From Rhodobacterales bacterium (GTDB lineage: Bacteria; Pseudomonadota; Alphaproteobacteria; Rhodobacterales; Rhodobacteraceae): a DNA stretch of 64,000 nucleotides. The stretch spans positions 1 to 64,000 of the forward strand of contig JANYFE010000077.1 of assembly GCA_025362795.1 (NCBI GenBank), read 5' to 3'. The first letter of the stretch is position 1, and the number at the start of each line of letters is the position of its first letter. Shown in pieces: positions 34,444-43,331 of the stretch. A program made the translations under genes and the position numbers. Below the pieces are notes generated by a model. The model saw nothing but the letters and a program-made list of their open reading frames with translations. It was not told where the DNA came from and searched no databases.

Positions 34444-35892
34444 TTATTCAGGATCGACCTTTGAAATCAACCTTTCATCGCAGGGCGCAACACGAAGGAT
34501 GTTGGTTGTGCCTTTGACGTTGAAAGGAACGCCAGCGGTCAGCACGATCATATCTTCGACATTGGCAAAATCATCGCGCCGCGCGACATGGATAGCGGCC
34601 AGAACCGCACCCTTGAATCGGTCCTGTGGTTCGCAGATCGCGTTGTGTAGGCCCCAAGTCAGCGCCATGCGGCGGGCCGAGGACATCAGCGGTGTCAACG
34701 CGATGATCGGCACGCGCGGGCGTTCGCGGGCGACCAGGCTGGCGGTGGTGCCGGTTTGGGAGAAGCAGGCGATGGCGCGGATATTGGTCGATTCTGCAAT
34801 CTCGCGCGCGGCAGCCACGATGCCATCGGCAATGGTTTCGCGCTGGATGACCCGGGACGATTCGATGACCTGCCGGTAGGTCGGGTCTTTTTCGACGGCG
34901 ATGGCGACGTTGTTCATCGTCGTCACCGCTTCGATCGGGTATTTGCCTGCCGCCGACTCTGCTGACAGCATGATGGCGTCGGCCCCTTCGTAGATGGCCG
35001 TCGCCACGTCGGAAACTTCGGCGCGGGTGGGCACCGGTGATTCGATCATCGATTCCAGCATCTGGGTCGCCACGATCACCGGCTTGGCGGCGGCACGCGC
35101 CCCGCGGATCAGACGCTTCTGGATCGGCGGCACGGTGTAGACCGGCAGTTCGACTCCCAGATCGCCACGGGCCACCATGATGCCATCGGACACTTGCAGG
35201 ATGGCGTCATAGGCTTTGACAGCGGCGGGCTTTTCGATCTTGGACAGTATAGCGGCGCGGCCGCGGGCCAAGGCGCGGGCCTCGATCACGTCTTCGGGGC
35301 GCTGGACAAAGGACAGGGCCAGCCAGTCGACACCCATTTCGCAGGCAAATTCCAGATCGCCGCGGTCCTTTTCGGACAAGGCAGCCACGGGCAGCACGAC
35401 GTCTGGCACGTTGACGCCCTTGCGGTTGGAGATCACGCCGCCGACGGTGACGGTGCAATCTGCGAAATCCTTGCCGCAGGTATCGACCTGCAGGCGGATC
35501 TTGCCATCGTTGACCAGAAGCGCGGTGCCGGGTTCCAGCGCCGCAAAAATCTCGGGGTGCGGCAGTTGTACGCGTTTGATGTCGCCGGGCGCGGCGGACA
35601 GGTCCATGCGGAACTTGGCCCCCTCGACCAGGTCCACACCTGCGGGATCGGTGAACGTGCCGACGCGCAGTTTCGGGCCCTGAAGGTCGGCCAGAATCGC
35701 AATCGGCCGGCCCGTGTCTTCTTCGACCTGGCGAATAATTTTGTGGCGCGCCCGGATTTCGTCATGGCTGCCATGACTCATGTTGAGGCGGAACACATCG
35801 GCCCCAGCGTCAAACAGGGCGCGGATGGTGGCGTAGTCGCTGGAAGCCGGGCCAAGCGTGGCCACGATCTTCACGTTCCGAAGGCGTCTCAT
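34444..35892 (-). CDS. pyk: Pyruvate kinase
   Basis: A 482-residue glycolytic enzyme that turns phosphoenolpyruvate and ADP into pyruvate and ATP. It has the N-terminal run KIVATLGPASSDYATI, FRLNMSHGSHDE, the active-site lysine block ILSKIEKPAAV, metal-binding MVARGDLGVELP and the regulatory C-terminal domain. Length is standard. The start ATG gives MRRLRNVKIVATLG. Located upstream of the small membrane-protein gene. Confidence 0.97.
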   Translation of the reverse strand: MRRLRNVKIVATLGPASSDYATIRALFDAGADVFRLNMSHGSHDEIRARHKIIRQVEEDTGRPIAILADLQGPKLRVGTFTDPAGVDLVEGAKFRMDLSAAPGDIKRVQLPHPEIFAALEPGTALLVNDGKIRLQVDTCGKDFADCTVTVGGVISNRKGVNVPDVVLPVAALSEKDRGDLEFACEMGVDWLALSFVQRPEDVIEARALARGRAAILSKIEKPAAVKAYDAILQVSDGIMVARGDLGVELPVYTVPPIQKRLIRGARAAAKPVIVATQMLESMIESPVPTRAEVSDVATAIYEGADAIMLSAESAAGKYPIEAVTTMNNVAIAVEKDPTYRQVIESSRVIQRETIADGIVAAAREIAESTNIRAIACFSQTGTTASLVARERPRVPIIALTPLMSSARRMALTWGLHNAICEPQDRFKGAVLAAIHVARRDDFANVEDMIVLTAGVPFNVKGTTNILRVAPCDERLISKVDPE

Positions 35893-36136
35893 GCCTGGAT
35901 CCTTTTCGTCGCTTTCAGGTTCAGCGGTGGGCCGCTGGCCTTATGGCCCAATTGGCCCGATGGGGCAACGGCGGAATGGTGCCTCCCGCAGCAGCTTGAA
36001 CATTCTGCAAAAAACGGCAGTGCTGGCGCCTGTTCTTCGGGCAAACGCGGAAAATCCGCAAGGATGCGCAGGTTGCGATTCCTTTTCGAGTGGCGGGACG
36101 CTATGGCGAAGCCTGCAAAACACGGGTGGCGAAAAC

Positions 36137-36868
36137 ATGACCGCGTTTCAAATCAATGGCGAGGATCGCCCCGGCCGTTGGCTGGTGACGTGTGATCACG
36201 CGACCAACCGGGTGCCTGCGGAGGTGGGCGACGGGTATTTGGGCATCGGGCCTGAGGATATGGCGCGGCACATTGCCTGGGATGTCGGGGCGGCGGGCGT
36301 GGCGCATGGGTTGGGGGTGTTGCTGGACAGTCCGGTGATCTGTTCGGACTTCAGCCGTCTTGTGATCGACCCGAACCGCGGCGAGGACGATCCGACGCTT
36401 GTGATGAAGTTGTATGACGGCACGATCATTCCGGGTAATCGCCTGGTGGATGCGGTGGAAGTCGAGCGTCGGCTCAAGACGCTGTATCGCCCCTATCATG
36501 CCGCTTTGGCGCGGCTGGCAGCGCGACAACCGGATACGGTGATCGTGGCGGTGCATTCGTTCACGCGCTGTCTGAAGGGGCGGGAGCCGCGGCCGTGGCA
36601 GGTCGGGGTGTTGTATGCGACGGCGGACGACCGGTTGTCGCGACCTCTGATTGCCCGGTTGCGGGCGGTGCCAGGCCTGTGCGTTGGCGACAATGAGCCC
36701 TATGCTGGTTATTTGCCGGGCGATGCGATTGATCGCCATGCCTTGCAAAGCGGGCGGCAGAACACGCTGATCGAAGTGCGCAACGACCTGATCGGTGACG
36801 CGGCGGGGCAGGCAGAATGGGCGGCTTTGCTGGCTAGTGTTTTGCGTGCGGTTTTGGAGGGGTTATGA
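36137..36868 (+). CDS. N-formylglutamate amidohydrolase family protein
   Basis: A 243-residue member of the N-formylglutamate amidohydrolase family, zinc-dependent deformylases linked to histidine degradation. Family features are the N-terminal CDHATNRVPAEVGD, the metal-type residues in HSFTRC and the late run DRHALQSGRQNTLIEVRNDLI. No hut genes are nearby, so the physiological substrate is open. Start at 36137 is chosen because it begins the conserved domain. The stop overlaps the DUF1244 start (ATGA). Confidence 0.85.
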   Translation: MTAFQINGEDRPGRWLVTCDHATNRVPAEVGDGYLGIGPEDMARHIAWDVGAAGVAHGLGVLLDSPVICSDFSRLVIDPNRGEDDPTLVMKLYDGTIIPGNRLVDAVEVERRLKTLYRPYHAALARLAARQPDTVIVAVHSFTRCLKGREPRPWQVGVLYATADDRLSRPLIARLRAVPGLCVGDNEPYAGYLPGDAIDRHALQSGRQNTLIEVRNDLIGDAAGQAEWAALLASVLRAVLEGL

Positions 36869-37179
36869 CTGAATTGGATCAGGCGACGCGGACGGAACTG
36901 GAAGCGGCGGCGTTTCGGGCGCTGATGACGCACTTGCTGGAAGTTCGGCCAGAGGTGCAGAATATCGACTTGATGAACCTGGCCGGGTTCTGTCGGAATT
37001 GCCTGAGCCGCTGGTATCAAGAGGCGGCAGAGGCGCGCGGGATTGCGATGACCAAGGATGAGGGGCGCGAAGTGGTCTACGGGATGCCCTATGCCGTTTG
37101 GGTAGCGTTGCGCCAAACCGACGCTGATACCAACAAGCAGGCAGCATTTGCCGCGGCTGTGAAAGTGCATCGGGAGTAG
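36865..37179 (+). CDS. DUF1244-family protein
   Basis: A 104-residue all-alpha protein with the family runs AFRALMTHLLE, DLMNLAGFCRNCLSRWY and VVYGMPYAVWVALRQT. DUF1244 proteins are conserved in alphaproteobacteria and have no assigned biochemical role. The ATG overlaps the preceding amidohydrolase stop, so the two are probably co-expressed. Confidence 0.88.
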   Translation: MTELDQATRTELEAAAFRALMTHLLEVRPEVQNIDLMNLAGFCRNCLSRWYQEAAEARGIAMTKDEGREVVYGMPYAVWVALRQTDADTNKQAAFAAAVKVHRE

Positions 37180-37391
37180 CAACTGCGAGAGGTTTCTGGC
37201 GGACTTTACGTCCATCAGATGCCTTGGAGGCGATTGCGCCAGACTGTACGCCCTGATTTTGCAGATGCGTCCGGGACGAGCACCGTTGGTTTCGGCTGAG
37301 GTCCAGACGCCGCGAATCCCATCTTTTCAGGCAGAAACGGCGTTGGTCGCGAGGTGAAGAAAGCCGGGTGAGGGTTGGACGAACGATGAGG

Positions 37392-38252
37392 TCAGATTGC
37401 GGTCTTGCGCATTTCTTCAAGGTAAATTTCGCGCAGCCGGGTGGTGACCGGGCCTGGTTTGCCGTGACCGAGCGCCGCGCCGTCAACTTCGACCACCGGC
37501 ATAACGAAGGCAGAGGCGGATGTGATGAACGCCTCGTCCGCCTGTTGCGTCTCGGCGATGGTGAACGGGCGTTCTTCGATCACCATTTGCGCCTCTGCGG
37601 CGAACCGCAGGACGGCGCTGCGGGTGATTCCGTGCAGGATGTCGGACGACAGTTGGCGGGTGATGATGCGGTTGCCCTTGACGATATAGGCGTTGTTCGA
37701 GGTGCCTTCGGTCACGAACCCATCCTCGACGAACCAGCTGTCATCGACATGGGCGGCTTTAGCGGCCATTTTCGCCATCGAGGGATACAACAACTGCACA
37801 GTCTTGATGTCGCGGCGGCCCCAGCGGATGTCGGGCACCGAGATTACCTTCCAGCCGGTTCTGACGGCGGGATTGTCGGCAAGGCCCGGCTTCGCCTGGG
37901 TGAACAGTACCAGCGTCGGTTTTGTGTCGGCAGGCGGATACGCAAAGTCGCGGTCGCCGGGGTTGCCGCGGGTGACTTGCAGGTAAACCATGCCTTCAGT
38001 GATGGCGTTCACGGCGATCAATTCGCGGTGGATCGCCAGCAACTTGTCGTCAGAACACGGTGCGGCCATGTCAAGTTCGTGGAGACTGCGGGCCAGCCGG
38101 GCACGATGGCCGGGGAAGTCGATCAGTTTGCCGTCCAGCACAGAGGTGACTTCATAGACGCCATCCGCCATCAGGAAGCCACGGTCGAAGATCGAGACTT
38201 TCGCCTCGGCTTCGGGCAAGTATTCGCCATTCAGATAGACGGTGCGTGTCAT
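37392..38252 (-). CDS. dat: D-amino-acid aminotransferase (PLP fold type IV)
   Basis: A 286-residue class IV aminotransferase. The run FDRGFLMADGVYEVT near the N-terminus, the PLP lysine in RRDIKTVQLLYPS, and EGTSNNAYIV are typical of D-alanine transaminases. They supply D-amino acids from 2-oxo acids for the cell wall. Branched-chain aminotransferase activity is an alternative within the fold. Start at 38252 gives MTRTVYLNGEYLP; the longer open frame upstream lacks support. It is a single gene, convergent with the DUF1244 gene. Confidence 0.88.
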   Translation of the reverse strand: MTRTVYLNGEYLPEAEAKVSIFDRGFLMADGVYEVTSVLDGKLIDFPGHRARLARSLHELDMAAPCSDDKLLAIHRELIAVNAITEGMVYLQVTRGNPGDRDFAYPPADTKPTLVLFTQAKPGLADNPAVRTGWKVISVPDIRWGRRDIKTVQLLYPSMAKMAAKAAHVDDSWFVEDGFVTEGTSNNAYIVKGNRIITRQLSSDILHGITRSAVLRFAAEAQMVIEERPFTIAETQQADEAFITSASAFVMPVVEVDGAALGHGKPGPVTTRLREIYLEEMRKTAI

Positions 38253-38725
38253 GCGATTATCCTGATGGGTGGTGCGGAACAGGGTGCCGGGGTTTTGTGC
38301 GGTCTTGGGACAGAAGCGGGACGAGGTCAAGCGCAGAGGTCGCCAGCGGAAAAGCGGACAGGGCTGCGGCGGGCGGGTTTTAGCGTGGAGCGCAACAATA
38401 TATCGCTGACGGGGGCGAGGGCGAAACATCCTTGCCGGGTGATTCCTGCGAGCAATCGCCGGGGTTGCGAGTATTTGGGCGGCGAAACGGGCCTGCGGGC
38501 GGTGGCTGCGCTGGTCGGCGGGATTGGTCCGATGGGCAGGACTTGCGCCGAAGGAAAAGATTGACTCCGAGGCCCAAAACCGGAATGGGATGACGCAGGG
38601 TCAAGTGGCCCACAGAATACCCTGCTGCCAAGGGAGGGGAGGCCCGACGCAGCTTTGAAGGGGAGGATGCGCGCCTCGCGGCTTTGTAGCTGCGGGGCGT
38701 CGCTGTTTGCTGCGGCCGCCCCGGT
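38253..38725. other. 473-bp intergenic region, no gene recognised
   Basis: Between the divergent edges of the aminotransferase and DUF1801 genes (both on the minus strand). Open frames run through it on both strands, but none has a start, ribosome site or recognisable protein pattern. It is GC-rich, with purine-rich runs such as AAGGGAGGGGAGG at about 38630. No RNA gene was identified. Confidence 0.5.
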
Positions 38726-39124
38726 TCAGACCGGCAAATGGTAGGTGAGAGCGCGGGGGATCGGGAATCGCAGCGCGGCCTTGTCGATCTCGGCCTTGGT
38801 TCGAAACAGAACTGGGCGGTTGCCGTTGTCGCGCTGGGCAGCGCCGAGGCCGGCGGGAAAGGTTTCGATAAGGCCTGTGCGGCATTGGACGAAAACATCG
38901 AAGTCTTGCTGCGCCAAACCCAAGCCTAACGCGCATGCGGCACCGGTGTCGGGCGTCAAAAACGCCGATTGGCCCCATCGCAGTGTTTCGGTGCCAGAGC
39001 CGATTTCGGGCAGTCGGGCGGCCTGCCCCAGAATAAGGCGGCGCAGGTGTTCGAGAACTGCAGCCTGAGTTTGAGGCCAGCTGTCAAAGAGCGCGCGAAC
39101 TACAGGGGGCAAGGCAGCCGTCAA
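38726..39124 (-). CDS. DUF1801-domain protein
   Basis: A 132-residue protein with the DUF1801 (YdhG-like) pattern: PEIGSGTETLRWGQSAFLTPD, then a compact alpha/beta core ending in RFPIPRALTYHLPV. Function of the family is unknown. Its ATG overlaps the stop of the upstream GyrI-like gene (ATGA), so the two form a pair. Confidence 0.75.
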   Translation of the reverse strand: MTAALPPVVRALFDSWPQTQAAVLEHLRRLILGQAARLPEIGSGTETLRWGQSAFLTPDTGAACALGLGLAQQDFDVFVQCRTGLIETFPAGLGAAQRDNGNRPVLFRTKAEIDKAALRFPIPRALTYHLPV

Positions 39125-39591
39125 GCGGGGCGCAGCGGCAGGCAGATTTCGGTGATCAGGTCTGCGGCTGCGGTGTCCATCGGAGTGTTGAGGTAAACCT
39201 CGAAAATAGGGCTGTCGGCCAGAAGCCGATCGGAGCCGGGCAACCAGTTGCGCAACAGTTGGTCATAGGCGGCCGGCAGGCCGGAATAGGGGCCGTGGTG
39301 GCGCAGGATGGCATGCGGACCACCCGGCAGGCGCACCCGTTCCAGGGGCGGGTCAATCTGCGTTGTATCCGGAAGTTGAAGCCCGGCGTGGCTCGTCAGG
39401 TCGGCAGCGGGTGTCGACGCCGGGTCATCGTAGTAGACGCCGACAATATGCCCCGCATCGACCCACAGGCCACGGGCACCGATTAAGGCCGCGAGCTTGT
39501 CGAAGGCGCGACTGATTTCGGGGTAAGGGCCCCGGTGCGCCATCGCACCAAGGGTGCGGGCAGGTTCAATGCGGATTTCAATGGGGTACAT
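39121..39591 (-). CDS. GyrI-like small-molecule-binding protein (AraC effector-binding fold)
   Basis: A 156-residue stand-alone GyrI/Rob-C-type domain, with tandem SHS2 units seen as the repeated HRGPYPEI and HHGPYSGLPAAYDQLL motifs. No DNA-binding domain is fused. Related proteins bind hydrophobic ligands, inhibit gyrase (SbmC) or hydrolyse toxic esters. It is coupled to a DUF1801 protein, a partner often seen with AraC-type effector domains. Specific role unknown. Confidence 0.82.
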   Translation of the reverse strand: MYPIEIRIEPARTLGAMAHRGPYPEISRAFDKLAALIGARGLWVDAGHIVGVYYDDPASTPAADLTSHAGLQLPDTTQIDPPLERVRLPGGPHAILRHHGPYSGLPAAYDQLLRNWLPGSDRLLADSPIFEVYLNTPMDTAAADLITEICLPLRPA

Positions 39592-39835
39592 TCGGGGTCT
39601 CCGATAGATCAGGTTGGGCGCAGCACCATTGGCCCACGCATCTTACGACAAATGCCCTGCCGGGAAATCGTGAATCTGGTCCAGCCCAGCAGCAGACGTT
39701 TTTCGGTGTAGTTTGCCTCCGTGCTTTCCACTTGCCGCTTACATTGCTTCCAATGCCAGCCTATTGCAAATCTTGCCGAGTTGCACTTTTGCACGACCCC
39801 CGCCATATAGGGCGTCAGCCTAGTGGAGCGTCCCG

Positions 39836-40795
39836 ATGAACTATCTGGAATTCGAAAAGCCTCTGGCAGAGATCGAAGGCAAAGCGGCAGAGTTGCGTGC
39901 CATGGCGCGGGGCGGCTCGGGCATGGATGTGTCCAAAGAAGCCGAGGCACTGGACCGCAAGGCGGATCAGATGCTGAAGGATTTGTACAAGGGGCTGAAC
40001 CCCTGGCAGAAATGTCAGGTGGCGCGGCACGCCGACCGGCCGCATTGCAAGGAATATATCGAGACGCTGTTCACGGAATACACCGCGCTGGCGGGGGACC
40101 GGAACTTTGCCGATGATCATGCGGTGATGGGCGGGCTCGCCCGGTTCAACGATACGCCGGTTGTGGTGATCGGGCACGAGAAGGGCCATGACACCAAGAC
40201 CCGGATCGAGCGAAACTTTGGCATGGCGCGACCGGAGGGCTATCGCAAGGCGATCCGGCTGATGGATATGGCGGACAAGTTCCGGCTGCCGGTGATCACT
40301 TTGGTCGATACGCCCGGAGCCTATCCGGGCAAGGGGGCGGAGGAGCGCGGGCAGTCTGAGGCGATTGCGCGGGCGACCGAACGCAGCCTGTCGCTGGGGG
40401 TGCCGGTGATTGCGGTGATCATTGGCGAGGGCGGCTCGGGTGGGGCGGTGGCCTTTGCGACGGCGAACCGGATCGCGATGCTGGAGCATTCGATTTATTC
40501 GGTGATCAGCCCGGAAGGCTGTGCGTCGATCCTGTGGAAAGACAGCGACAAGATGCGGGAGGCGGCAGAGGCCTTGCGGTTGACGGCGCAGGATTTGCAG
40601 AAGCTGGGCGTGATCGACCGGATCGTGAAGGAGCCTTTGGGCGGCGCGCAACGCGGGCGCAAAGAGGCGGTTGAAGCAGTTGGCAAGGCGATCGAGACGA
40701 TGATGAAGGAACTGGGGTCGAAGAAACCCGAAGCCCTGATCCGCGACCGCCGCGAGAAGTTTCTGGAGATGGGGGCGAAGGGTCTGGCGGCCTGA
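39836..40795 (+). CDS. accA: Acetyl-CoA carboxylase carboxyltransferase alpha subunit
   Basis: A 319-residue AccA, which with AccD transfers carboxyl from biotin to acetyl-CoA in fatty-acid synthesis. Family runs: [18 protein letters not shown] at the start, [30 protein letters not shown] and [12 protein letters not shown]. Normal length, good ribosome site (GGAGCG). It stands alone with a terminator-like hairpin after the stop. Confidence 0.98.
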   Translation: MNYLEFEKPLAEIEGKAAELRAMARGGSGMDVSKEAEALDRKADQMLKDLYKGLNPWQKCQVARHADRPHCKEYIETLFTEYTALAGDRNFADDHAVMGGLARFNDTPVVVIGHEKGHDTKTRIERNFGMARPEGYRKAIRLMDMADKFRLPVITLVDTPGAYPGKGAEERGQSEAIARATERSLSLGVPVIAVIIGEGGSGGAVAFATANRIAMLEHSIYSVISPEGCASILWKDSDKMREAAEALRLTAQDLQKLGVIDRIVKEPLGGAQRGRKEAVEAVGKAIETMMKELGSKKPEALIRDRREKFLEMGAKGLAA

Positions 40796-41100
40796 GGCGT
40801 CCGGTTCTGGACGCTTTGCGAAGATAAATGAAATCAGTGGGTTGAGTTTTCGAACTTAGCCAATTGGCAAGGTTCGCCGATTGCTGGCCCGGGTGCCATC
40901 AGGTTGGTTGCAGAATGTGGCCCGGTGACACGCCCCGCCGCGTTGTCTGGTGCGGTGGGACTGATCAAGGCTTGGGCAGGTCGTCGCCATGCCAAGGCCG
41001 GATCGGCGCGAAAGCTGGACTTTTGTGAAAATTATTGGATAATTACAAGACGCAGCTGATTTTCGAGGGGCCTTGTGCCCCGGCAAGTGGCAGGCAGGAT
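40796..41100. other. 305-bp gap between accA and the hydroxylase-family gene
   Basis: Apart from the accA hairpin, no gene or repeat was seen. An AT-rich tract at 41025-41045 (GAAAATTATTGGATAATTAC) could carry the promoter of the downstream gene; it contains the near-palindrome AATTATTGGATAATT. Confidence 0.45.
40797..40817 (+). terminator. Terminator-like hairpin after accA
   Basis: GCGTCC-GGTTCT-GGACGC is an exact six-pair stem with a six-base loop, starting one base after the accA stop and followed by TTT. The T run is short, but the location is right. Confidence 0.55.
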
Positions 41101-41709
41101 ATGATGGAAACAGCCAGCTCTCGGTTCAGAAGGTTCGCCCGATCCGCATGGGCAAAGGACTGGAATTTACTGGCCACAGAAATGTCGGCCCGGATGTTCT
41201 TTCTGGATTTCGTGGTGTTCCCGCCGCTGGTTCTGATCTTCATGATGGTGTCAGTCTGGGACAGTGGCCCGGCGCAATGGCTGACCTCTGCCGTGCTTGT
41301 GGTGGTGGCGCTGGGGGTCTGGACGCTGGCGGAATATCTGATCCACCGGTTTGCCTTTCACCATTTTCCGGTGCTGAAAGCGGTGCATCTGGCGCATCAC
41401 GATGACCCGCGCGGGTTGACGGGCACGCCGACGATCCTGACCGTGATGGTGTTTCTGGTGCTGGTTTATTGGCCGGCGGCGGAACTGGTCAGCCGCGAAT
41501 CCGCCGCTGCCTGGACGGCGGGGATGATGCTGGGCTACCTCGCCTATGTGTCGGTCCATTATGTCGTGCATCATCTGGGCAGCGGCGGCTGGCCCCGGTT
41601 GCGCCCGCTGATCAAGGCGCATGCGGTGCATCACCACGACGACAGCTGCAACTTTGGCGTGACGACGACGCTGTGGGACCGGGTGTTCGGGACGCTGGGG
41701 CGGCGGTAG
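41101..41709 (+). CDS. Fatty acid hydroxylase/sterol desaturase family membrane protein
   Basis: A 202-residue polytopic enzyme of the non-heme di-iron hydroxylase superfamily. Histidine boxes are HRFAFHH, HLAHHDD, HYVVHH and HAVHHHDD, between about four membrane helices. Relatives hydroxylate carotenoids, fatty acids or sterol-like lipids; the substrate here is not evident. A pair of ATG codons at 41101/41104 opens the domain; an earlier in-frame start would add a hydrophilic segment without support. Monocistronic. Confidence 0.85.
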   Translation: MMETASSRFRRFARSAWAKDWNLLATEMSARMFFLDFVVFPPLVLIFMMVSVWDSGPAQWLTSAVLVVVALGVWTLAEYLIHRFAFHHFPVLKAVHLAHHDDPRGLTGTPTILTVMVFLVLVYWPAAELVSRESAAAWTAGMMLGYLAYVSVHYVVHHLGSGGWPRLRPLIKAHAVHHHDDSCNFGVTTTLWDRVFGTLGRR

Positions 41710-41725
41710 TTTCGCGCGACTTCGC

Positions 41726-42379
41726 TCAGTATCGCGTAACGTCCGGGTGGACGTGGTGGACATACCGCGCAAGGCTGTGGGCTTCGGACAATCCAAGGGC
41801 GTGGTTGATCGCAAGGTAGATACCGTCCCAGCCATCAGCACTGACAGGACCACCCACTTCGGTATCGTTGAGGAAACCCACCAGTAGCAGATGCGCATCC
41901 ACGCCCTGTTTGCGGAGCCACCAAAGATGGGCAAGGCGGTTGGCGTATTGATAGAAACACCGGGCCCAGCCGCTGCGGTCATCTGCCTTCAACGCTGTCT
42001 TTACGCTGATGAGGGACTTGGCAATCAAAGCAACGGAATCGTCCGAGGAAGCGGCGGACGGGGTGCTGATAGCCTCTTTCAGATGCGCCTTGGCCTCGAT
42101 CAGAACCACTTTTGATCCGGTGCGGGCAAGACCATCCCAACGCGGGCCACTCAAGGGCCAGAAACCAGGCAGGGCGGGGGCAAGGTGGCCAAGACCGAGC
42201 AGGCCGAGAAAGTCCGCATCCATGTATTCGGCGTATTCGTCATTTGCGCGGGGTGACAGCCATTCGAGCGTTGGCAGGCCAGTCGGCTGCAATAGGTCGG
42301 GTCGATGTTCGGCCATGAGCTGCAGCCATTTCTGGCTGCCCTTGGCGGTTTTGGTCGGATTGAATTTGATGCGTGTCAT
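41726..42379 (-). CDS. PD-(D/E)XK nuclease-like hypothetical protein
   Basis: A 217-residue protein. The central run PRWDGLARTGSKVVLIEAKAH has the spacing of a PD-(D/E)XK active site: Asp in WDG, then Glu and Lys in the strand VVLIEAKAH. Flanking helices and the C-terminal run NHALGLSEAHSL are not assigned to a family. It is the last member of a minus-strand group after the TfoX-like gene and the PNPOx pseudogene, starting 3 bp after the latter. Whether it cuts DNA is inference; proteins of this type also occur without a known role. Confidence 0.6.
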   Translation of the reverse strand: MTRIKFNPTKTAKGSQKWLQLMAEHRPDLLQPTGLPTLEWLSPRANDEYAEYMDADFLGLLGLGHLAPALPGFWPLSGPRWDGLARTGSKVVLIEAKAHLKEAISTPSAASSDDSVALIAKSLISVKTALKADDRSGWARCFYQYANRLAHLWWLRKQGVDAHLLLVGFLNDTEVGGPVSADGWDGIYLAINHALGLSEAHSLARYVHHVHPDVTRY

Positions 42380-42382
42380 GTT

Positions 42383-42990
42383 CTACCGCCATCCCAAATG
42401 CGCGCGTTTGGCGCGGGTTTCGTCATATTGAGTGGCGTCACTCGTGCCGTCGGACGCCTCTTGCAGCATGGCTCTGATCGAGGGCAGACCTGCCGATTGG
42501 TCGCCCGAGGTCCACGGTTCTGACCGCTGCGGGGCGCGCGAGCATTGCGGGTAGACCTCGCCTATGGCGAACACGATCTCGGTGCGGGGATGGATGTCGC
42601 CGCGCTGAAAGCTGGCGCACAGGGCGGGATTGGCGGTCAGGCGGGCGGTGCCGTTGATGCGCAGAGCGTTGGTCGAACCGGGGGTGAGGAACATCAGCTG
42701 ACGCGGCCATCACGAAGGATGTTGCGCAAGCTGTCGATGCGTTCGTTGCGTTTCCAGTCGGGCAAAGCGATGGTTTTCGGGTCCGGCACCGCGACCATTG
42801 GGCCCTGATCGCCGCGCGGGCTGCCATCGGTGCCTTCGGGACCGACACTTGTCAGGATGCAGAACCGCGAGCGATCCAGAAAGGCGCGGTAGCCGGGGGG
42901 CAGATGCGGCGTGACCTAGACCACCGCAGGGGCGGTGGGTGTGCCATGCAGCGCCTGCAGATCGTCGAGCGTCGTGATCCAGCCCATCAT
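42383..42990 (-). pseudogene. Pyridoxamine 5'-phosphate oxidase-family protein, broken by a stop and a frameshift
   Basis: Reading from ATG 42990 (ATGA overlap with the TfoX-like stop) gives MGWITTLDDLQALHGTP, then an in-frame TAG at 42918-42916. It continues with a perfect PNPOx-like FMN-binding segment (YRAFLDRSRFCILTSVGP, RGDQGPMVAVPD). Near 42693-42701 a one-base loss moves the frame: GRVS should lead to LMFLTPGSTNALRING, which resumes in the next frame and runs to the normal end at 42383. The two lesions inactivate an otherwise recognisable gene of about 200 codons. Sequencing error could explain the frameshift but hardly both. Confidence 0.8.
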
Positions 42991-43331
42991 TTCGCCTTTG
43001 TTCTGGAGGCCTTTGGCTTTTTCGGCTTGGGTTCCGGCACATCGGCCGCCACCGCCCGCAGCACGCGGATGGCAAGGTCGGGGTCGTCCAGCGTTTCATT
43101 CATCATCATCTGCGGTTTGGCCCCGGGATAGGGCGGACCCATCGGGATGCCGGGCAGAAGGGGCAGGGCGCTGGCGGTGGGTTTGATGAACAGCTGGTCA
43201 TCGCAGATCAGGCCGACGACTTTGTTTTCCAAATACAACCCATATTCGCCGAACATCTTGGCGGCGCGCAGACCAGGCAGGTCGGCGAGCGTGTCAAGGA
43301 TATGGGCGATGGTGGCGGGAGAGGTCGGCAT
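42987..43331 (-). CDS. TfoX N-terminal-domain family protein
   Basis: A 114-residue protein with the TfoX-N pattern (RAAKMFGEYGLYLENKVVGLI, DDQLFIKPT) and a Lys/Pro-rich, probably disordered C-terminal tail (KPKKPKASRTKAK). TfoX is a competence regulator in gammaproteobacteria; alphaproteobacterial short relatives have no known role. ATG at 43331 overlaps the plsC stop (TGATG); an ATG at 43343 inside plsC is the alternative. Confidence 0.8.
   Translation of the reverse strand: MPTSPATIAHILDTLADLPGLRAAKMFGEYGLYLENKVVGLICDDQLFIKPTASALPLLPGIPMGPPYPGAKPQMMMNETLDDPDLAIRVLRAVAADVPEPKPKKPKASRTKAK

Noticed and set aside
35194-36195. 333-codon plus-strand frame opposite pyruvate kinase
   Set aside because: It is a shadow of pyk, which shows every catalytic motif on the other strand.
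37368-38564. 398-codon plus-strand open frame opposite the D-amino-acid aminotransferase
   Set aside because: Gly/Asp/His-rich composition is the mirror of the GC-rich aminotransferase gene; no family pattern and no start signal.
38253-38725. Possible RNA gene or additional protein in the 473-bp gap
   Set aside because: No tRNA-like cloverleaf, strong terminator or plausible coding frame was recognised.
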